Shown piece by piece: positions 1 through 10,300 of a stretch of 64,000 nucleotides of DNA. The notes below the pieces were generated by a model, which was not told where the DNA came from, did not search any database, and was given only the letters and a program-made list of their open reading frames with translations. Positions within the stretch are counted from its first letter, which is position 1. Each line of letters opens with the position of its first letter. This DNA comes from Salinisphaera sp. G21_0 (lineage in GTDB: Bacteria; Pseudomonadota; Gammaproteobacteria; Pseudomonadales; Endozoicomonadaceae). The translations under genes were made by a program, and so were the position numbers. The stretch lies in NCBI RefSeq assembly GCF_017744115.1, contig NZ_JAGHQW010000012.1:50001-114000 (forward strand), read 5' to 3'.

Positions 1-2
1 CC

Positions 3-332
3 AAGAATGGCATTCTGATTGTGGAGTTTATCAACCAGCTTCGGGATCAGGGGTGGAACTTTAACGAGGCAGTACTTGAAGCATCAGCTTTGCGGCTGCG
101 CCCTATTCTGATGACCGCTCTTACCACGGTGGTTGGTGCCATTCCTCTGCTGCTGGCCTCAGGTGCCGGTTCAGAGTTCCGGTTCTCTATCGGGGTCGTG
201 GTTTTTGCCGGTGTTACCGTCTCCAGCCTGTTAACCCTGTTTGTGGTGCCAGCCATGTATTCATTGATGGCCAGAAGAACCACCTCTCCGGACCATGTGA
301 CAAGACAACTGGAGAAGCTGCTGACTCAATAG
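3..332 (+). CDS. RND efflux pump inner-membrane subunit, C-terminal end (partial)
   Basis: This is the 3' end of a resistance-nodulation-division transporter whose start lies left of the window. The frame is open from base 3 and reads KNGILIVEF, the motif seen before the last transmembrane block of HAE-1 type pumps. It is followed by an LRPILMTALTT segment and then two or three hydrophobic helices ending in VVPAMYSLM. These pumps are proton-driven trimers in the inner membrane that export drugs or lipophilic compounds through a periplasmic adaptor and an outer-membrane channel. The substrate cannot be told from this fragment. The gene stops 173 bases before the end of a convergent gene. The family call is secure. 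Confidence 0.9.
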   Translation, partial: KNGILIVEFINQLRDQGWNFNEAVLEASALRLRPILMTALTTVVGAIPLLLASGAGSEFRFSIGVVVFAGVTVSSLLTLFVVPAMYSLMARRTTSPDHVTRQLEKLLTQ

Positions 333-505
333 TGAATAGTGGTGCTATTTGCCGAACAAAAGCGGATTTTCTGGCCAATTTGCTGCCACCGCAGTAGGAC
401 AACCTATTCCCGGACAGCCTCTCAGGGCCGGAAGTTACTCAGGCCAAAACCGGTTGCCGTATTATCGGTTACCGGTTAGGCCTGATAACTTATTACCAAT
501 TATCT

Positions 506-2566
506 CTAAGCTGGCACCGGTGGAGGAAAAGGACTGCTGGCCCAGGTATGACTGCGCGTATGTCCGGGATCACCAGCAGGCATCATCTGCCATTGCTGAA
601 TTAATTGATTAACCTCACGTATGAATTCATCAGGGGGTAAGCCTATTTTTGAGAGTAATTGAGAAGCTGCATAACGCAATTGCTCATCAGATACTGGAGT
701 GGTTCTCATTACTTCAATTAACCTGTCACGTAATTCTGGAAGCTGCTGGAGCAGAATCAGCAGGGCATTTTGATCAGCGATGTTTCCGTGAGGCAAACTT
801 GAACTGCCATCACTGCCCAGCAGTTGGATCACTGAAGGCACGATGTTGTCCAACGACCTTCTTGCTTCATCGGTCATAGTAGCCTGGGAGTTAATTAATA
901 CCTTGGCCCTGAACAACGCTACAGTTTCTTTTGGCATCTTCACATTACACTTATAGGCTCTGTTAAACAGGTCAATGACTTTTTTATCAATCTTGTCCAT
1001 ATCCCCACGATAGGGCATCAGATTCAGGACCTCCTGCTTCAGCTTAACCCAATTTGCTTTACCAGGTTCATATTCACCCAATCTTTGCAGACATTGAATG
1101 ACCTCATCTGCGTAGTGGCTTCTCCTGGCTACACCGGACTCTTCCTGGAGTTTCTCCATCGCGCCAAGAATGGTATAGGTGGCTTTCACCGCATTCCTCG
1201 AGACTCTTTGTGCATTACCCAGATCAATAAAGTAAATGCTCAGTCTGCCATTCTCAACGGCGACCATGACATTACCATCATGCATATCTGCATTAAAAAA
1301 TCCCGTCTGGGCATAACAGTAGAACCAGTGTGAAAATGCCAGTTCTTTCAGACTGAACCTGAAGGCGAGTAAATGATCGTCTGTTAGTTTCGTCTCATCG
1401 AGATTAAATAACTTTGCCGCAAGCTTCCGAAGTTTTGGCTGGTCATTTTCACTTAGCGTAACCCCATCAATTTTTTCCATGCCCAGGGCATGGGGAGAGG
1501 CAGTATTACCATAAACGGCCGGAACTTTAAAATTAACCGGAAGCCTTAGCAAAACATCGCCGGTGCGAGGATGCTTGATAGTCCAACCATCTGGCCTGGA
1601 AGGCAGCGCGTATGCATACTCCGGTAATTCGTCTTGTCGAATATCAAATATATGCTGCTCTGCAACGGCCTTGTTAGCAAAATCCTGTTGCCGGGTTCTG
1701 TTGGCTTCAGTGATCAGATTCAATTCTTCCTTGACACTGTCAAAGAATGAGAAAATAGCATGCTTGGTTCCTTTCTCAATTGAACTTGGTGCAAAGAAGG
1801 TAACCAGCCCCAGCACGAACCTGAGAACCCGTAAATCAGAATACACCCTGATTTCACTTGACGGGGAAACGGTCTTGACAATCAGATGCTCGCCGCTGTT
1901 CAAGATGATATCATTGACCTCACCAATTGAACCGGTACCGAGATTAACCCTGTCATCCAATCGCTCCGGGTCGTAATCAATACCCGCTTCATCAAGGCAA
2001 TGAATCAGCTCAGCCTTGGTCATTGGCGTATTGCTGGTGGTAACGTAGGATAAAGTCCTGGTAAAATCCTCATGGTTATCACCAAACAGATCTTTGGCAA
2101 TTGAGGGAGAACTGCATGCAAACTGAATGGCCTTTACCAGAATTCCCCCCCGGGCTTTAGCGGCAGCGTTTTGGAGGCTCTCTACACTCCCACCATGCCG
2201 ATAGATACTGAAGAGAATCCCCATCATCCTGAACGTTCTGACCATACTGGCAAACCCGTTTTTGATCTTTTCACCCAGCCATTCAAGGGAAGATAGAGTA
2301 CGAGGCTGGCGTCCAACGATGACCTGATCATCAGGCACTTTGGAAGGGTTCTCAGGGTCAAATTGCTGTTCGCCCAGGTTCGACACAGGTGGGACAGCCG
2401 TAACAGTATGACCGGCAGCCATGGGTCCATAAGGTGATTGTAGCGGGGTAGAGGTCGCAGAATGGACACCTTGGGATAATGGGTCAACATGACCAACTGT
2501 TGGATGAGAACTGGGCTGATCCGGGATTTCGCTGGCCGATTCAGGGTATCCATTAACTTGCATCAT
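506..2566 (-). CDS. ABC1/UbiB-like kinase-fold protein with disordered N-terminus
   Basis: The protein has about 686 residues. The first ~85 are Pro/Ser/Thr-rich and look disordered. The middle (~130-480) shows the landmarks of the ABC1/ADCK/UbiB atypical kinase family: a KAIQ segment in place of the KxGQ motif, LGTGSIGEVN as nucleotide-binding loop, VKTV with the likely ATP lysine, EELNLITEANRTRQ, a catalytic loop NADMHDGNVMV resembling HxDxHxGN, and FIDLG as the DFG equivalent. A helical tail of ~200 residues follows. I chose the ATG at 2566 because AAGGAG lies 7 bases upstream; a more upstream ATG at 2599 lacks this. It is not the housekeeping ubiB: no ubi genes adjoin it, and the tail, N-terminus and missing C-terminal membrane helices differ. 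A role as a host-directed or regulatory kinase is inference. Confidence 0.7.
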   Translation of the reverse strand: MMQVNGYPESASEIPDQPSSHPTVGHVDPLSQGVHSATSTPLQSPYGPMAAGHTVTAVPPVSNLGEQQFDPENPSKVPDDQVIVGRQPRTLSSLEWLGEKIKNGFASMVRTFRMMGILFSIYRHGGSVESLQNAAAKARGGILVKAIQFACSSPSIAKDLFGDNHEDFTRTLSYVTTSNTPMTKAELIHCLDEAGIDYDPERLDDRVNLGTGSIGEVNDIILNSGEHLIVKTVSPSSEIRVYSDLRVLRFVLGLVTFFAPSSIEKGTKHAIFSFFDSVKEELNLITEANRTRQQDFANKAVAEQHIFDIRQDELPEYAYALPSRPDGWTIKHPRTGDVLLRLPVNFKVPAVYGNTASPHALGMEKIDGVTLSENDQPKLRKLAAKLFNLDETKLTDDHLLAFRFSLKELAFSHWFYCYAQTGFFNADMHDGNVMVAVENGRLSIYFIDLGNAQRVSRNAVKATYTILGAMEKLQEESGVARRSHYADEVIQCLQRLGEYEPGKANWVKLKQEVLNLMPYRGDMDKIDKKVIDLFNRAYKCNVKMPKETVALFRAKVLINSQATMTDEARRSLDNIVPSVIQLLGSDGSSSLPHGNIADQNALLILLQQLPELRDRLIEVMRTTPVSDEQLRYAASQLLSKIGLPPDEFIREVNQLIQQWQMMPAGDPGHTRSHTWASSPFPPPVPA

Positions 2567-2995
2567 GACAGAGCTCCTTTTTGTTATTAGTGGAAACATT
2601 ACTGTTTAAAACAGAAAAATAAGTGATTAAGCCCAATTGAGGAGTAATCACATAATGATTAATTACTTATTGAGACCGAATAAAAGAAGAAAAGTTCACT
2701 ATTATTTCTGTTGAAAATATATCAATTACTTAAAAGCATGATTATTCATCAAATAATACTCTTGATTTGAGAAGATAAACCCGGGAATAGATATTTCACA
2801 AATTAAAACTAAAGTACAAATTTAAAACCACGAAAAAACTGCGGCATTATAAGGAGAGATTTGGTTTTTACTTGTTCAAAAGGTTGGCAAAGAAAGAGAA
2901 TCAACGAAAAAGGCCAAATTGCGGTATTAATGTTTAACACCGCATGGGTCTCAAGTTCAATGGTAGAAATAGGGTTGATTACCGCAGCGCCGGAA
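2567..2995. other. AT-rich intergenic region, no gene seen
   Basis: The region lies upstream of the kinase-like gene and downstream of the K+ channel gene, both on the minus strand. It is strongly AT-rich and presumably holds the promoter of the kinase-like gene. Short open frames across it lack ribosome sites and family features. I see no convincing hairpin terminator or repeat. Confidence 0.5.
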
Positions 2996-4063
2996 CTACA
3001 GCTGCTCCCACTGAATTTCATTTCCGTGAATCCGCTGGGCGGACAGGTAATAAACAACCTGTCCGGCTACCACCCGGTCATTGCCGGGCGGGTTTAACCT
3101 CAGGTTATCTCCGGTGGCAGACCCGGCCACTCCAAGGGCTATGGCTTCGTGATGAATTTTAAAAAACTCCAGCAGTCGACCAAAAGTAGTCCCCCCAAAA
3201 TCTTCAGGCACGCGAACACTGTACTGTGTTGGCCCGGTCAACGTTGATAACAGTTGCTGTTGCACACGGGAAGACCCCGGATCCTGGGCTGAGCGAACCA
3301 GCAGTTCCATGGACAGATTACTGTGACACTCTATTTGCGGGCAGTGGGACTGAAGCAGATGTACCATCTGCAGGCTTTCAAACCAGGCAACAATATGGGC
3401 TTTGGTTTTTGTCGCGGCAATACTCAGGCAGGTGGCCAGGGTCTGATCATCGGAGTCACGGAATACGATCACTCTGGCCGCATTGCCAATGCCGGTTCGC
3501 TGAATAAACGACGGCTCCGTCAGGCTTTCCCCCTGGGCAAACAAAATCTGTTCAGGAAAAGGATTCTCCATTTCCTGGCTGGTACAGAGCAGTATCTTAC
3601 GATTCTCACGACGTTTGTCGCCAAAAATCAGCTGCAACATTTTCGGGGTGTGATTCCGCTTCCAGCCAAATATGACAATATGATTGTCCAAATCTGAGTA
3701 ATCCCCTTTGCCCTGCATTCTTCTACTCCATAACCTGAGAAAAAATGATGAAAGCTTCCCCAGTCCTCCTGCAAGAAGCACAACGCCACCGGGGAGAATA
3801 AACAACGCGGCCAGAACCCGCCCTGAGGCAGTGCCCGGACTCAGATCACCATAGCCGACGGTGGTCGATGTTGTGACATAAAAATAAAACCACTGATCAA
3901 CAGGCAGCAGTGCCGATTCACCCGCCAGCCACATCAGCGCCCAGGATAAAATAAAGTGGCCCAGCAAACCCATCAGCAAAGCCAGCCAGCTCAGTTTCAG
4001 AAACTGGTGGTGAAAGAACCGCAAAGTTGATTTAAGAAAACTCAAGTTAACCCTACTATGCAT
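2996..4063 (-). CDS. Potassium channel with RCK/TrkA-N domain
   Basis: This is a two-transmembrane potassium channel subunit of about 355 residues. After a short cytoplasmic N-terminus there is a hydrophobic helix, a pore loop with selectivity filter TTVGYGD, and a second helix rich in Val/Leu/Gly. A cytoplasmic Rossmann-like segment follows (HIVIFGWKRN onward), matching the RCK/TrkA-N regulatory domain. The family forms tetramers gated by ligands bound to the RCK ring. The open frame extends to an ATG at 4126, but the extra residues look unlike channel N-termini. The ATG at 4063 starts directly before the basic lead-in to helix 1. Neither start has a clear ribosome site. The channel call is firm; the start is uncertain. 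Confidence 0.85.
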   Translation of the reverse strand: MHSRVNLSFLKSTLRFFHHQFLKLSWLALLMGLLGHFILSWALMWLAGESALLPVDQWFYFYVTTSTTVGYGDLSPGTASGRVLAALFILPGGVVLLAGGLGKLSSFFLRLWSRRMQGKGDYSDLDNHIVIFGWKRNHTPKMLQLIFGDKRRENRKILLCTSQEMENPFPEQILFAQGESLTEPSFIQRTGIGNAARVIVFRDSDDQTLATCLSIAATKTKAHIVAWFESLQMVHLLQSHCPQIECHSNLSMELLVRSAQDPGSSRVQQQLLSTLTGPTQYSVRVPEDFGGTTFGRLLEFFKIHHEAIALGVAGSATGDNLRLNPPGNDRVVAGQVVYYLSAQRIHGNEIQWEQL

Positions 4064-4419
4064 GGTACAGAAGTCTGCCGGACCCAAAGAAGTCTGATAT
4101 ATCACCAGTGCGTGATAATAACACATATATTCATGACGTTAACTTATAAGATCTGTGATTCAGGCCTTTTCAGGTCCCAGGCCTGTTTGCCAGACAAAAA
4201 CCGAATTTTATCCTCAATTTCTCGCTATCCTCGCTACGGGCAATAGTCCCGGAGCAACGCAGATGACGGTGTGCTGCACAGGACAGCCTATTATCTGACA
4301 CCTGATGTATAATCAGAGACTCTGGGTGAAAAATCACCAACTAACCATTAACCCAGGATTTCACTCGCCTGGATAAGTCAGACACGACGGACATAAACCT
4401 TGACACTGGCTGGTGGGTA
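4064..4419. other. Intergenic region, no gene seen
   Basis: About 350 bases between two minus-strand genes. It must contain the promoter for the K+ channel gene. I see no RNA gene, repeat or convincing terminator in it. Confidence 0.4.
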
Positions 4420-5298
4420 TCATAAGAGGGGGGTCATAATAATATGCAATAACCTCTGTTCAACAGGCTTTCCCCAGGGTGGCATTACAACATAGTTTTC
4501 CCGAGGTTTAGCCGGCTGCTTTTCAGTTTCGTCCGGGACATATTTGGCTTTAGCGAATCGATGAATAAGACTGCCTGTGTTTGAGTAAACATGTCCAAGG
4601 TTTTGTTCGAAAGGGTGGTCTTCAACAGATCCCTCAGTAGCATAATATATTCCAAAACAATCTCTACTCTCTAATTCCGCTGTTGCCAGCCCTCCTCCCG
4701 TGTAATAAGGACCACCCTCTTTAACTGAATCATCATTCATTAACATCACGAGGCTATAATCCCCCCTATCACGAGACCAGAAAGATCCGCCTAAACCGCC
4801 ACTGCGAATGAAATTTCGAATGATCCCCAACGCAACAAATTCCACAGTCTGACCCTGCAATGAGAATTGCCCGGCCAACACCTCTACACCTTTTATTGCC
4901 AGCTCAATCAATGCCTTATCACTGGTCATTAATTGGCGCGCAAAGCTTTCCTGATTAACAATCCGAGCATCAGGAGCAAATTGTACGCGTACTTTGGTTT
5001 CTGGATAGCCTTCAGGGATTAAAGAAAAAATACATTGACTGTCATCAACTCCTTGCCACACTTGTGAACAAAGTCTGGATCTCAGTATTGATTGATATTT
5101 ATCCTTAACAAAATCATAGCTATCTATATTGATTGCATCGTTGGCCCGTTGCAGAATTCCCGGCTCAACAACCGGTTGTATAGTCCGGAATGTATCACCG
5201 AATTTAACATCAACCGATGCAGCTAAAGCTGAACCACCCTCAAGCTCAGAAAGCCTGATTGCTTGCTGTGAATTTGCGTGCGGAGTAGCTGTAATCAT
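4420..5298 (-). CDS. Hypothetical protein, possible 2OG-Fe(II)-oxygenase-like fold
   Basis: The protein has 292 residues, no signal peptide and no membrane segment. I do not recognise the family with confidence. The second half has a beta-rich pattern: DYSLVMLMNDD, then GGPYYTGGGLATAE, then NTGSLIHRF and, further on, RENYVVMPPW. An IHR followed by a later Arg in a beta strand resembles the distal His and Arg of double-stranded-beta-helix 2-oxoglutarate/iron dioxygenases. The expected proximal HxD is not evident: the matching stretch reads RDRGD. The fold may therefore be shared without the chemistry, or the resemblance may be chance. The gene stands alone between divergent neighbours. Confidence 0.55.
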   Translation of the reverse strand: MITATPHANSQQAIRLSELEGGSALAASVDVKFGDTFRTIQPVVEPGILQRANDAINIDSYDFVKDKYQSILRSRLCSQVWQGVDDSQCIFSLIPEGYPETKVRVQFAPDARIVNQESFARQLMTSDKALIELAIKGVEVLAGQFSLQGQTVEFVALGIIRNFIRSGGLGGSFWSRDRGDYSLVMLMNDDSVKEGGPYYTGGGLATAELESRDCFGIYYATEGSVEDHPFEQNLGHVYSNTGSLIHRFAKAKYVPDETEKQPAKPRENYVVMPPWGKPVEQRLLHIIMTPLL

Positions 5299-5333
5299 TT
5301 TTTGAACACCTGATAATTTAGCTCGTAAAAATC

Positions 5334-5348
5334 GACTGATAATCAGTC
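5334..5348. promoter_or_regulatory. 15-bp perfect palindrome upstream of orphan gene
   Basis: GACTGAT-A-ATCAGTC forms a perfect dyad 36 bases upstream of the start at 5298, in a 310-base gap between divergent genes. The size and position fit a dimeric repressor operator for the minus-strand gene, for bcr, or for both. No regulator gene adjoins it, so the role is inference. The rest of the gap (5299-5608) shows no gene. Confidence 0.35.
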
Positions 5349-5608
5349 ACCAATTTTAGACCTTATGATCAGGAAATAGTTCAGCCCCGCTGAGTAGTTG
5401 GTCAAGGCTTCAGTCAATCGGTTTAACAGCCCTTTGCGCTTATATCAATCTTGAGTTCCACCGGCAAACCAGCGCAGACATCATAATTAAATTAATGTCT
5501 GCTCTATAAATAGCGATCAACATCCTGATAATTGGCATAAACACGGATTGTTGATCAATCGTACCTGTCGCATTATCTCCCTATTTTTCAACTTATCAGC
5601 GGACCACC

Positions 5609-6823
5609 ATGCGACACCTGACTCCCGAAAAACACCCCGCTTTTGTTCTGATTCTCCTGACTCTGTTTGCGGTGGTAGGACCTGTGTCCATTGATATTTT
5701 CACCCCATCACTGCCAGCAATCACCGCGTTTTTTGGCACCACCTCCGCTATCGCTCAATGGAGTGTTGGTTTATTCATGCTGGGCTTTTCCCTATCGATG
5801 CTGATTGTTGGCCCGTTGGCTGATCGTTTGGGCCGTAAGAAAACCCTGCTGATGGGCTATTCCCTTTACCTTGCGGCAACAGCAATCACTTTGCTGACGG
5901 ACAGCATCTATCTGTTCATTGCCGCCCGTTTTGCCCAGGCCGTTTTTGGCTGCTTCGGCACTGCCGTTGCCAGAATGATGGCCCGGGACTATTACCGTGA
6001 CCAGATGGAAGTAAAAATGCTGGCCTATATTGGCGGCTGCCTGACCATTGCCCCCATGGCAGCACCGATTGCCGGTGGTTATCTGCAGGAGTATGCCGAC
6101 TGGCAGTACAGCTTTTACGTGATGGCAGCCATGGCGGTGATTGCGATACTGGCACTGGCGCTCTTGCCAGAACACAGGCAGGAAACAACCACGGAAATCA
6201 CATCGAAAAATTCTGTGCTGGCAGGCTATAAAGCGGTGCTGACGGATGCCCGCTATCTGCGCTTTACCATCGCCGCCGGTGCGGCATTTGCCGGAGCCTT
6301 TGTATTTGTTGCCGGAGGCTCCTTTGTGGTTATTGGTGAGTTAGGCATTTCTCCGGCAACCTATGGCTACCTGTTTGCTATGGCTATTGCCAGCTACCTG
6401 CTCAGTGCATCCATGGGCCCTAAACTGACCGCCAACATGAGCCGAAGCCAGAGCACCCTGGTCGCCGGTAGCCTGCTGATGATTGGTGCCATGGTTTCCC
6501 TGGTGAGCGGTCTGCTGACGGATGGTCAATCCATCACCGGCTATGTTGCGGGTATCGCTATTTATGAACTGGGTCTTGGTCTGTTTATGCCGCTTTGTCA
6601 GGCCAGGGCCACTGAACATATGAAAGAGAATATGGGTACCGCTGCGGGCCTGATTTTCTTTATTGAAATGCTGCTGGCAACACTGATCAGTGCGCTGATC
6701 GGCTTTCTGCCTGAAGCGGGTACCCTGTCGCTGTCAGCGATCACCTTAATCGCAGTTGCCATCTCCGGTTTCTGTCTGATGAAAACCAGCGATGTATCAG
6801 AAGCCACTCCACAGACTGCCTGA
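5609..6823 (+). CDS. Bcr/CflA-family MFS drug exporter
   Basis: This is a major-facilitator exporter of 404 residues, the usual length of the Bcr/CflA group, with about 12 hydrophobic helices. The N-terminus carries the family hallmark VGPVSIDIFTPSLPAI in helix 1. The loop between helices 2 and 3 has the MFS motif A GPLADRLGRKK, and a second signature (ARMMARDYY) follows helix 4. Such pumps exchange protons for bicyclomycin, sulfonamides, chloramphenicol or small metabolites; the substrate here is unknown. The gene is followed after 71 bases by the deaminase gene on the same strand, so the two may be co-transcribed. The start ATG has only a weak upstream purine stretch. Confidence 0.9.
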   Translation: MRHLTPEKHPAFVLILLTLFAVVGPVSIDIFTPSLPAITAFFGTTSAIAQWSVGLFMLGFSLSMLIVGPLADRLGRKKTLLMGYSLYLAATAITLLTDSIYLFIAARFAQAVFGCFGTAVARMMARDYYRDQMEVKMLAYIGGCLTIAPMAAPIAGGYLQEYADWQYSFYVMAAMAVIAILALALLPEHRQETTTEITSKNSVLAGYKAVLTDARYLRFTIAAGAAFAGAFVFVAGGSFVVIGELGISPATYGYLFAMAIASYLLSASMGPKLTANMSRSQSTLVAGSLLMIGAMVSLVSGLLTDGQSITGYVAGIAIYELGLGLFMPLCQARATEHMKENMGTAAGLIFFIEMLLATLISALIGFLPEAGTLSLSAITLIAVAISGFCLMKTSDVSEATPQTA

Positions 6824-6894
6824 ATCTGCTACTATCGCATCGGGTATGAATGACCATACCCGTTTTCTCAGACTGTTTCAGGTACCTGTTATCT

Positions 6895-7320
6895 ATGAGC
6901 GATACCGTTTATATGGAGATGGCCCACTCCCTGGCCAAATTATCAAAGTGTGTGCGCCTTCAGGTAGGCTGTCTGCTGGTCAAGGATGGACGGGTGCTTT
7001 CCACAGGGGTTAATGGCACGCCTTCAGGCTATATCAACTGTAATGAGGCTGACTACGAAGAACACCATCCCTGGTCGCTCAGGCATGAAATTCATGCTGA
7101 ACTCAATGCGGTTATCTGGGCAGCACGGCTGGGTACTCCCATTGAGGGAGCTACCGCTTATGTGACCCACAGCCCCTGTGATCAATGCACCAAAAATCTG
7201 TTAGCGGCCGGTATTCGGCGCATTGTTTATGACATCCAGTACGACCGCAATCCCCAGGAAGAACTATCACAGTTCTGTCGGGAAAACGGCGTTGCCATTG
7301 AGCAGGTATCCATTAAATAA
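6895..7320 (+). CDS. dCMP-deaminase-family cytidine/deoxycytidylate deaminase
   Basis: This is a zinc-dependent deaminase of about 141 residues. The catalytic HAE motif (HAELNAV) supplies one zinc ligand and the proton-shuttling Glu. PCDQC supplies the two Cys ligands. The N-terminus (VYMEMAHSLAKLSKC, then VNGTPSGYINC) is typical of the dCMP/ComEB group, which converts dCMP to dUMP for thymidylate synthesis. The frame opens at 6850, but the ATG at 6895 gives the usual family length and N-terminus. The stop codon overlaps by 8 bases the 3' end of the convergent large gene on the minus strand. Substrate specificity within the family cannot be fixed by reading. Confidence 0.85.
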   Translation: MSDTVYMEMAHSLAKLSKCVRLQVGCLLVKDGRVLSTGVNGTPSGYINCNEADYEEHHPWSLRHEIHAELNAVIWAARLGTPIEGATAYVTHSPCDQCTKNLLAAGIRRIVYDIQYDRNPQEELSQFCRENGVAIEQVSIK

Positions 7321-10300
7321 CATCCGAGACATGCTGTGGATCGATAAAATTACGAAAGTCATAGAACTTATCTGCCCAATTAGAATAGTCTTCAAGGGAG
7401 TGGCCATACAGTGAGCGACACGTCTGGCCTTTTCCCCTCTGGCAGGTGAACTCCCAAAAAATATCTTTCATGACATGGGCCGCTGTTGAGAATTGAGCTC
7501 CAAACTGCACACAAAATTCAGGATGAACGTGACCTATCAGACAGTTAATGTCCTTTTTCAACAACTCGGGGTTACTGAACCAAAGCGATGAAGGCAAGCA
7601 CTGAAAGGCTTGCTGAAAAACAGATTCCACCTGTTCCTGCACACATTGCAAAATAGATAACCGTAACTCTGCTTTTACTGCCTGGATCGATTGTCCGGAA
7701 CAGCGACATTGGGCATACAGCGCCCGGTTATCAAAGCTTTTGCATCTCAACAGCCACTGTTTATTTTGGATAAAGTGTAACTGTGCTACCGGATTTTCAA
7801 TCTTACCCACATATTGATCAATGATTGCCAAAATCCCATTATAATTTTCCCGGCCTATGTCAAGGAGGAGCAACCGATTGGTTAAATCATTTCTGAAAGC
7901 ACGGGTATACATCCAGTGACGCTCAACTTCTTTTATTGACAAGCCAAAAGGAATTTTAACGCCCTGATGCACAGTAAGGCGAACCGGTTCAGGCTTGCCA
8001 GTAACAAGTTGCCATTGGTTATCGTCCGGGCCCGGTTGCTGTTGATGATCGGTTTGTTCCTCAAGCTCTGGTTCACTGTTAAGGGTTCGCTCTGGCTCAA
8101 GATCGGGCATTTGAATAGCAAAGAGCTTTTCGGTCTGGACGTCGGGTAATTTTTTCTCCTGGCAATTTTCCTGGCAAGCTTGTCTTCTGACGACAGCAGG
8201 CGGGCTCTTTTTCCTGGCTTTGCTTTTCCTGGCAGGTCCACCTTCTGGTGCCTTTCCCTCAGCCTCTTTACGGTGAAATCTATTATCTCCCAATAATGAA
8301 TGGGCATTTTTTTCAGATTGGATTTCCTCTAACAGGTTCTCCAATTGCAGAATTTTTTCACCAACCAGTTTAATCTCCATGGGGATTTTAAACCTGACCG
8401 ACCTTACATTGCTTTTATCTGCCTGGCCATGTAAAAAACCTTGGTAGACTTTCCATTGTTTCAGTGCGCCTGACAGGTTTCCTCGTTTTTCAAGCAACAT
8501 GGCAAGATATTTATTCATTTCAGGCCGTGAGCCAATCACCGCCCGATAGTTAAGTTCTGCTTTATTCAGCAGGCCTGAGAATTGATCACTTAACTCACCA
8601 TGAGAGCTGGCAAGTTTTTCGTAAAGAATACCTAACAATGCTTTTACACAAACATCTTTAACGTTGCCCTTTTCAATAAACTGAATAGCTAATTGATACT
8701 TACCCTTTGAGGCCATGCAAAGTCCGAAATAAAGTGTTTTACTTTTATGCCTGGCAAATTCAAGAAGTGCTGATGCCTTGGAAGGATTACCCTGCATATA
8801 GTAGTACAGGGCGACTCTTTCAGAACGCAGTCGTGCACTTCGTGTCGATCCACGCATCAATAGAATTAATTCATAAGCATAATCCATAGCTCTTTTGACT
8901 ATTTCAGCAGATTGATTTTTATGGTCATTTATTTCAACTTGAATGAATTCCAGGTATTCAAGTGCCTTTTCCGGATTCAAAGTGGTAGAGTAAGGCCAAC
9001 GGGAAAACCCAAGATCATTCCAGAGCATGGTTAACAGTGCCAGAGTATTGTATTTTGCAGAGTTTTCAGCAACACTTCTAAACACTTCAACATCCTCCAG
9101 GACTTCTGCGATTGCAAAGCATGTGCATTTTGCAAGTGCAATCTCTGATTCCTGTTTAGGGCATCTCTCCAATACTGAGCTTAATGCGGATAATTGGACC
9201 CTGTCAGTCGTTTTCCAGCGATAATTTACCAGGAATCCTGCAGCGAGAAAGTTTAAAACCCAATAGTCAGCAACACGACAGATGCCTCTTTCAACGCTGG
9301 TAATCGTCATTTTATGAAGAATACGGTTATATGTTTTTACCTGTCCCGGGAGGGCTAACTTTACAGCGGCATTTTTTCCGGAAGAGTAGCCATGGGATGA
9401 CATTGAGTATTCCATAGTTATCTTGTTGTAAAAATGCCCCAATGCCTGAAGAAAAGCAAAATAGGCAATCTCTTTCTCATGAACGGCCAACTCTGTTTCT
9501 AATAAAAGTGCGTTAAAGTAATTATCAAGAAAGTCAACATTGCCAGCATTAACTACTTCAACATAATGATCATCACAATATTCCTGATAAAGATGGTGAA
9601 AAATAATCACTATTTTATCAAGCTTGGTCAAACTAAAGGGAGATCTTGCAACTTCAGCCAATTGTCCCTCCTGCTGTTCCCTGGCACTGTTACTTTTTAA
9701 GGCTCCCGGTTCATCCCGGCATCGACATGCCTCTGCATCACCTGAAGCAGGGCTGTGCATTTGGAACCGATTATGGCCAGCAATAGCAGTTTCATGGTGA
9801 ACTTTTTCAAGGATAGATCTTATTCTAACCAGGGCTTCTTTGCATTCTGACTCTTTAGCAAGTAACTCTGAAAATAAAGAACCTGAATTACTGCTATCAT
9901 TGTTTCCATCTGATGAGACAACTGCTTTTTTCAACTTCTCAAAAGCTTTCAGAAAATTCTTGTTTTTATCAATAGACTCAACAGTTTGTTCCAGCTCCTT
10001 ATCAACTGCCTTCATTTGCTCACAAACGGAATAAAATTTCGTTAAGGATTCAATTTCAGGAAAGTATTTGTCGTTATCGGGAAGCCACCATAAATTCAAC
10101 ACCTTGATGAGAGCATTGCCATTTGATGGTGGTATTAAGTCTCCGAGAGAATAAAGCATACTGAATGCTTCCTGCTCACTTGGCATGCCATACAACATTC
10201 TTATGAGGAAATTCTCCTGAATATACAGAGCCGCCAACTTAAACCTGATCAATTCCTGATGGGGTATCTCACCATGAACCCTGGTGAGATCAATAATCTG

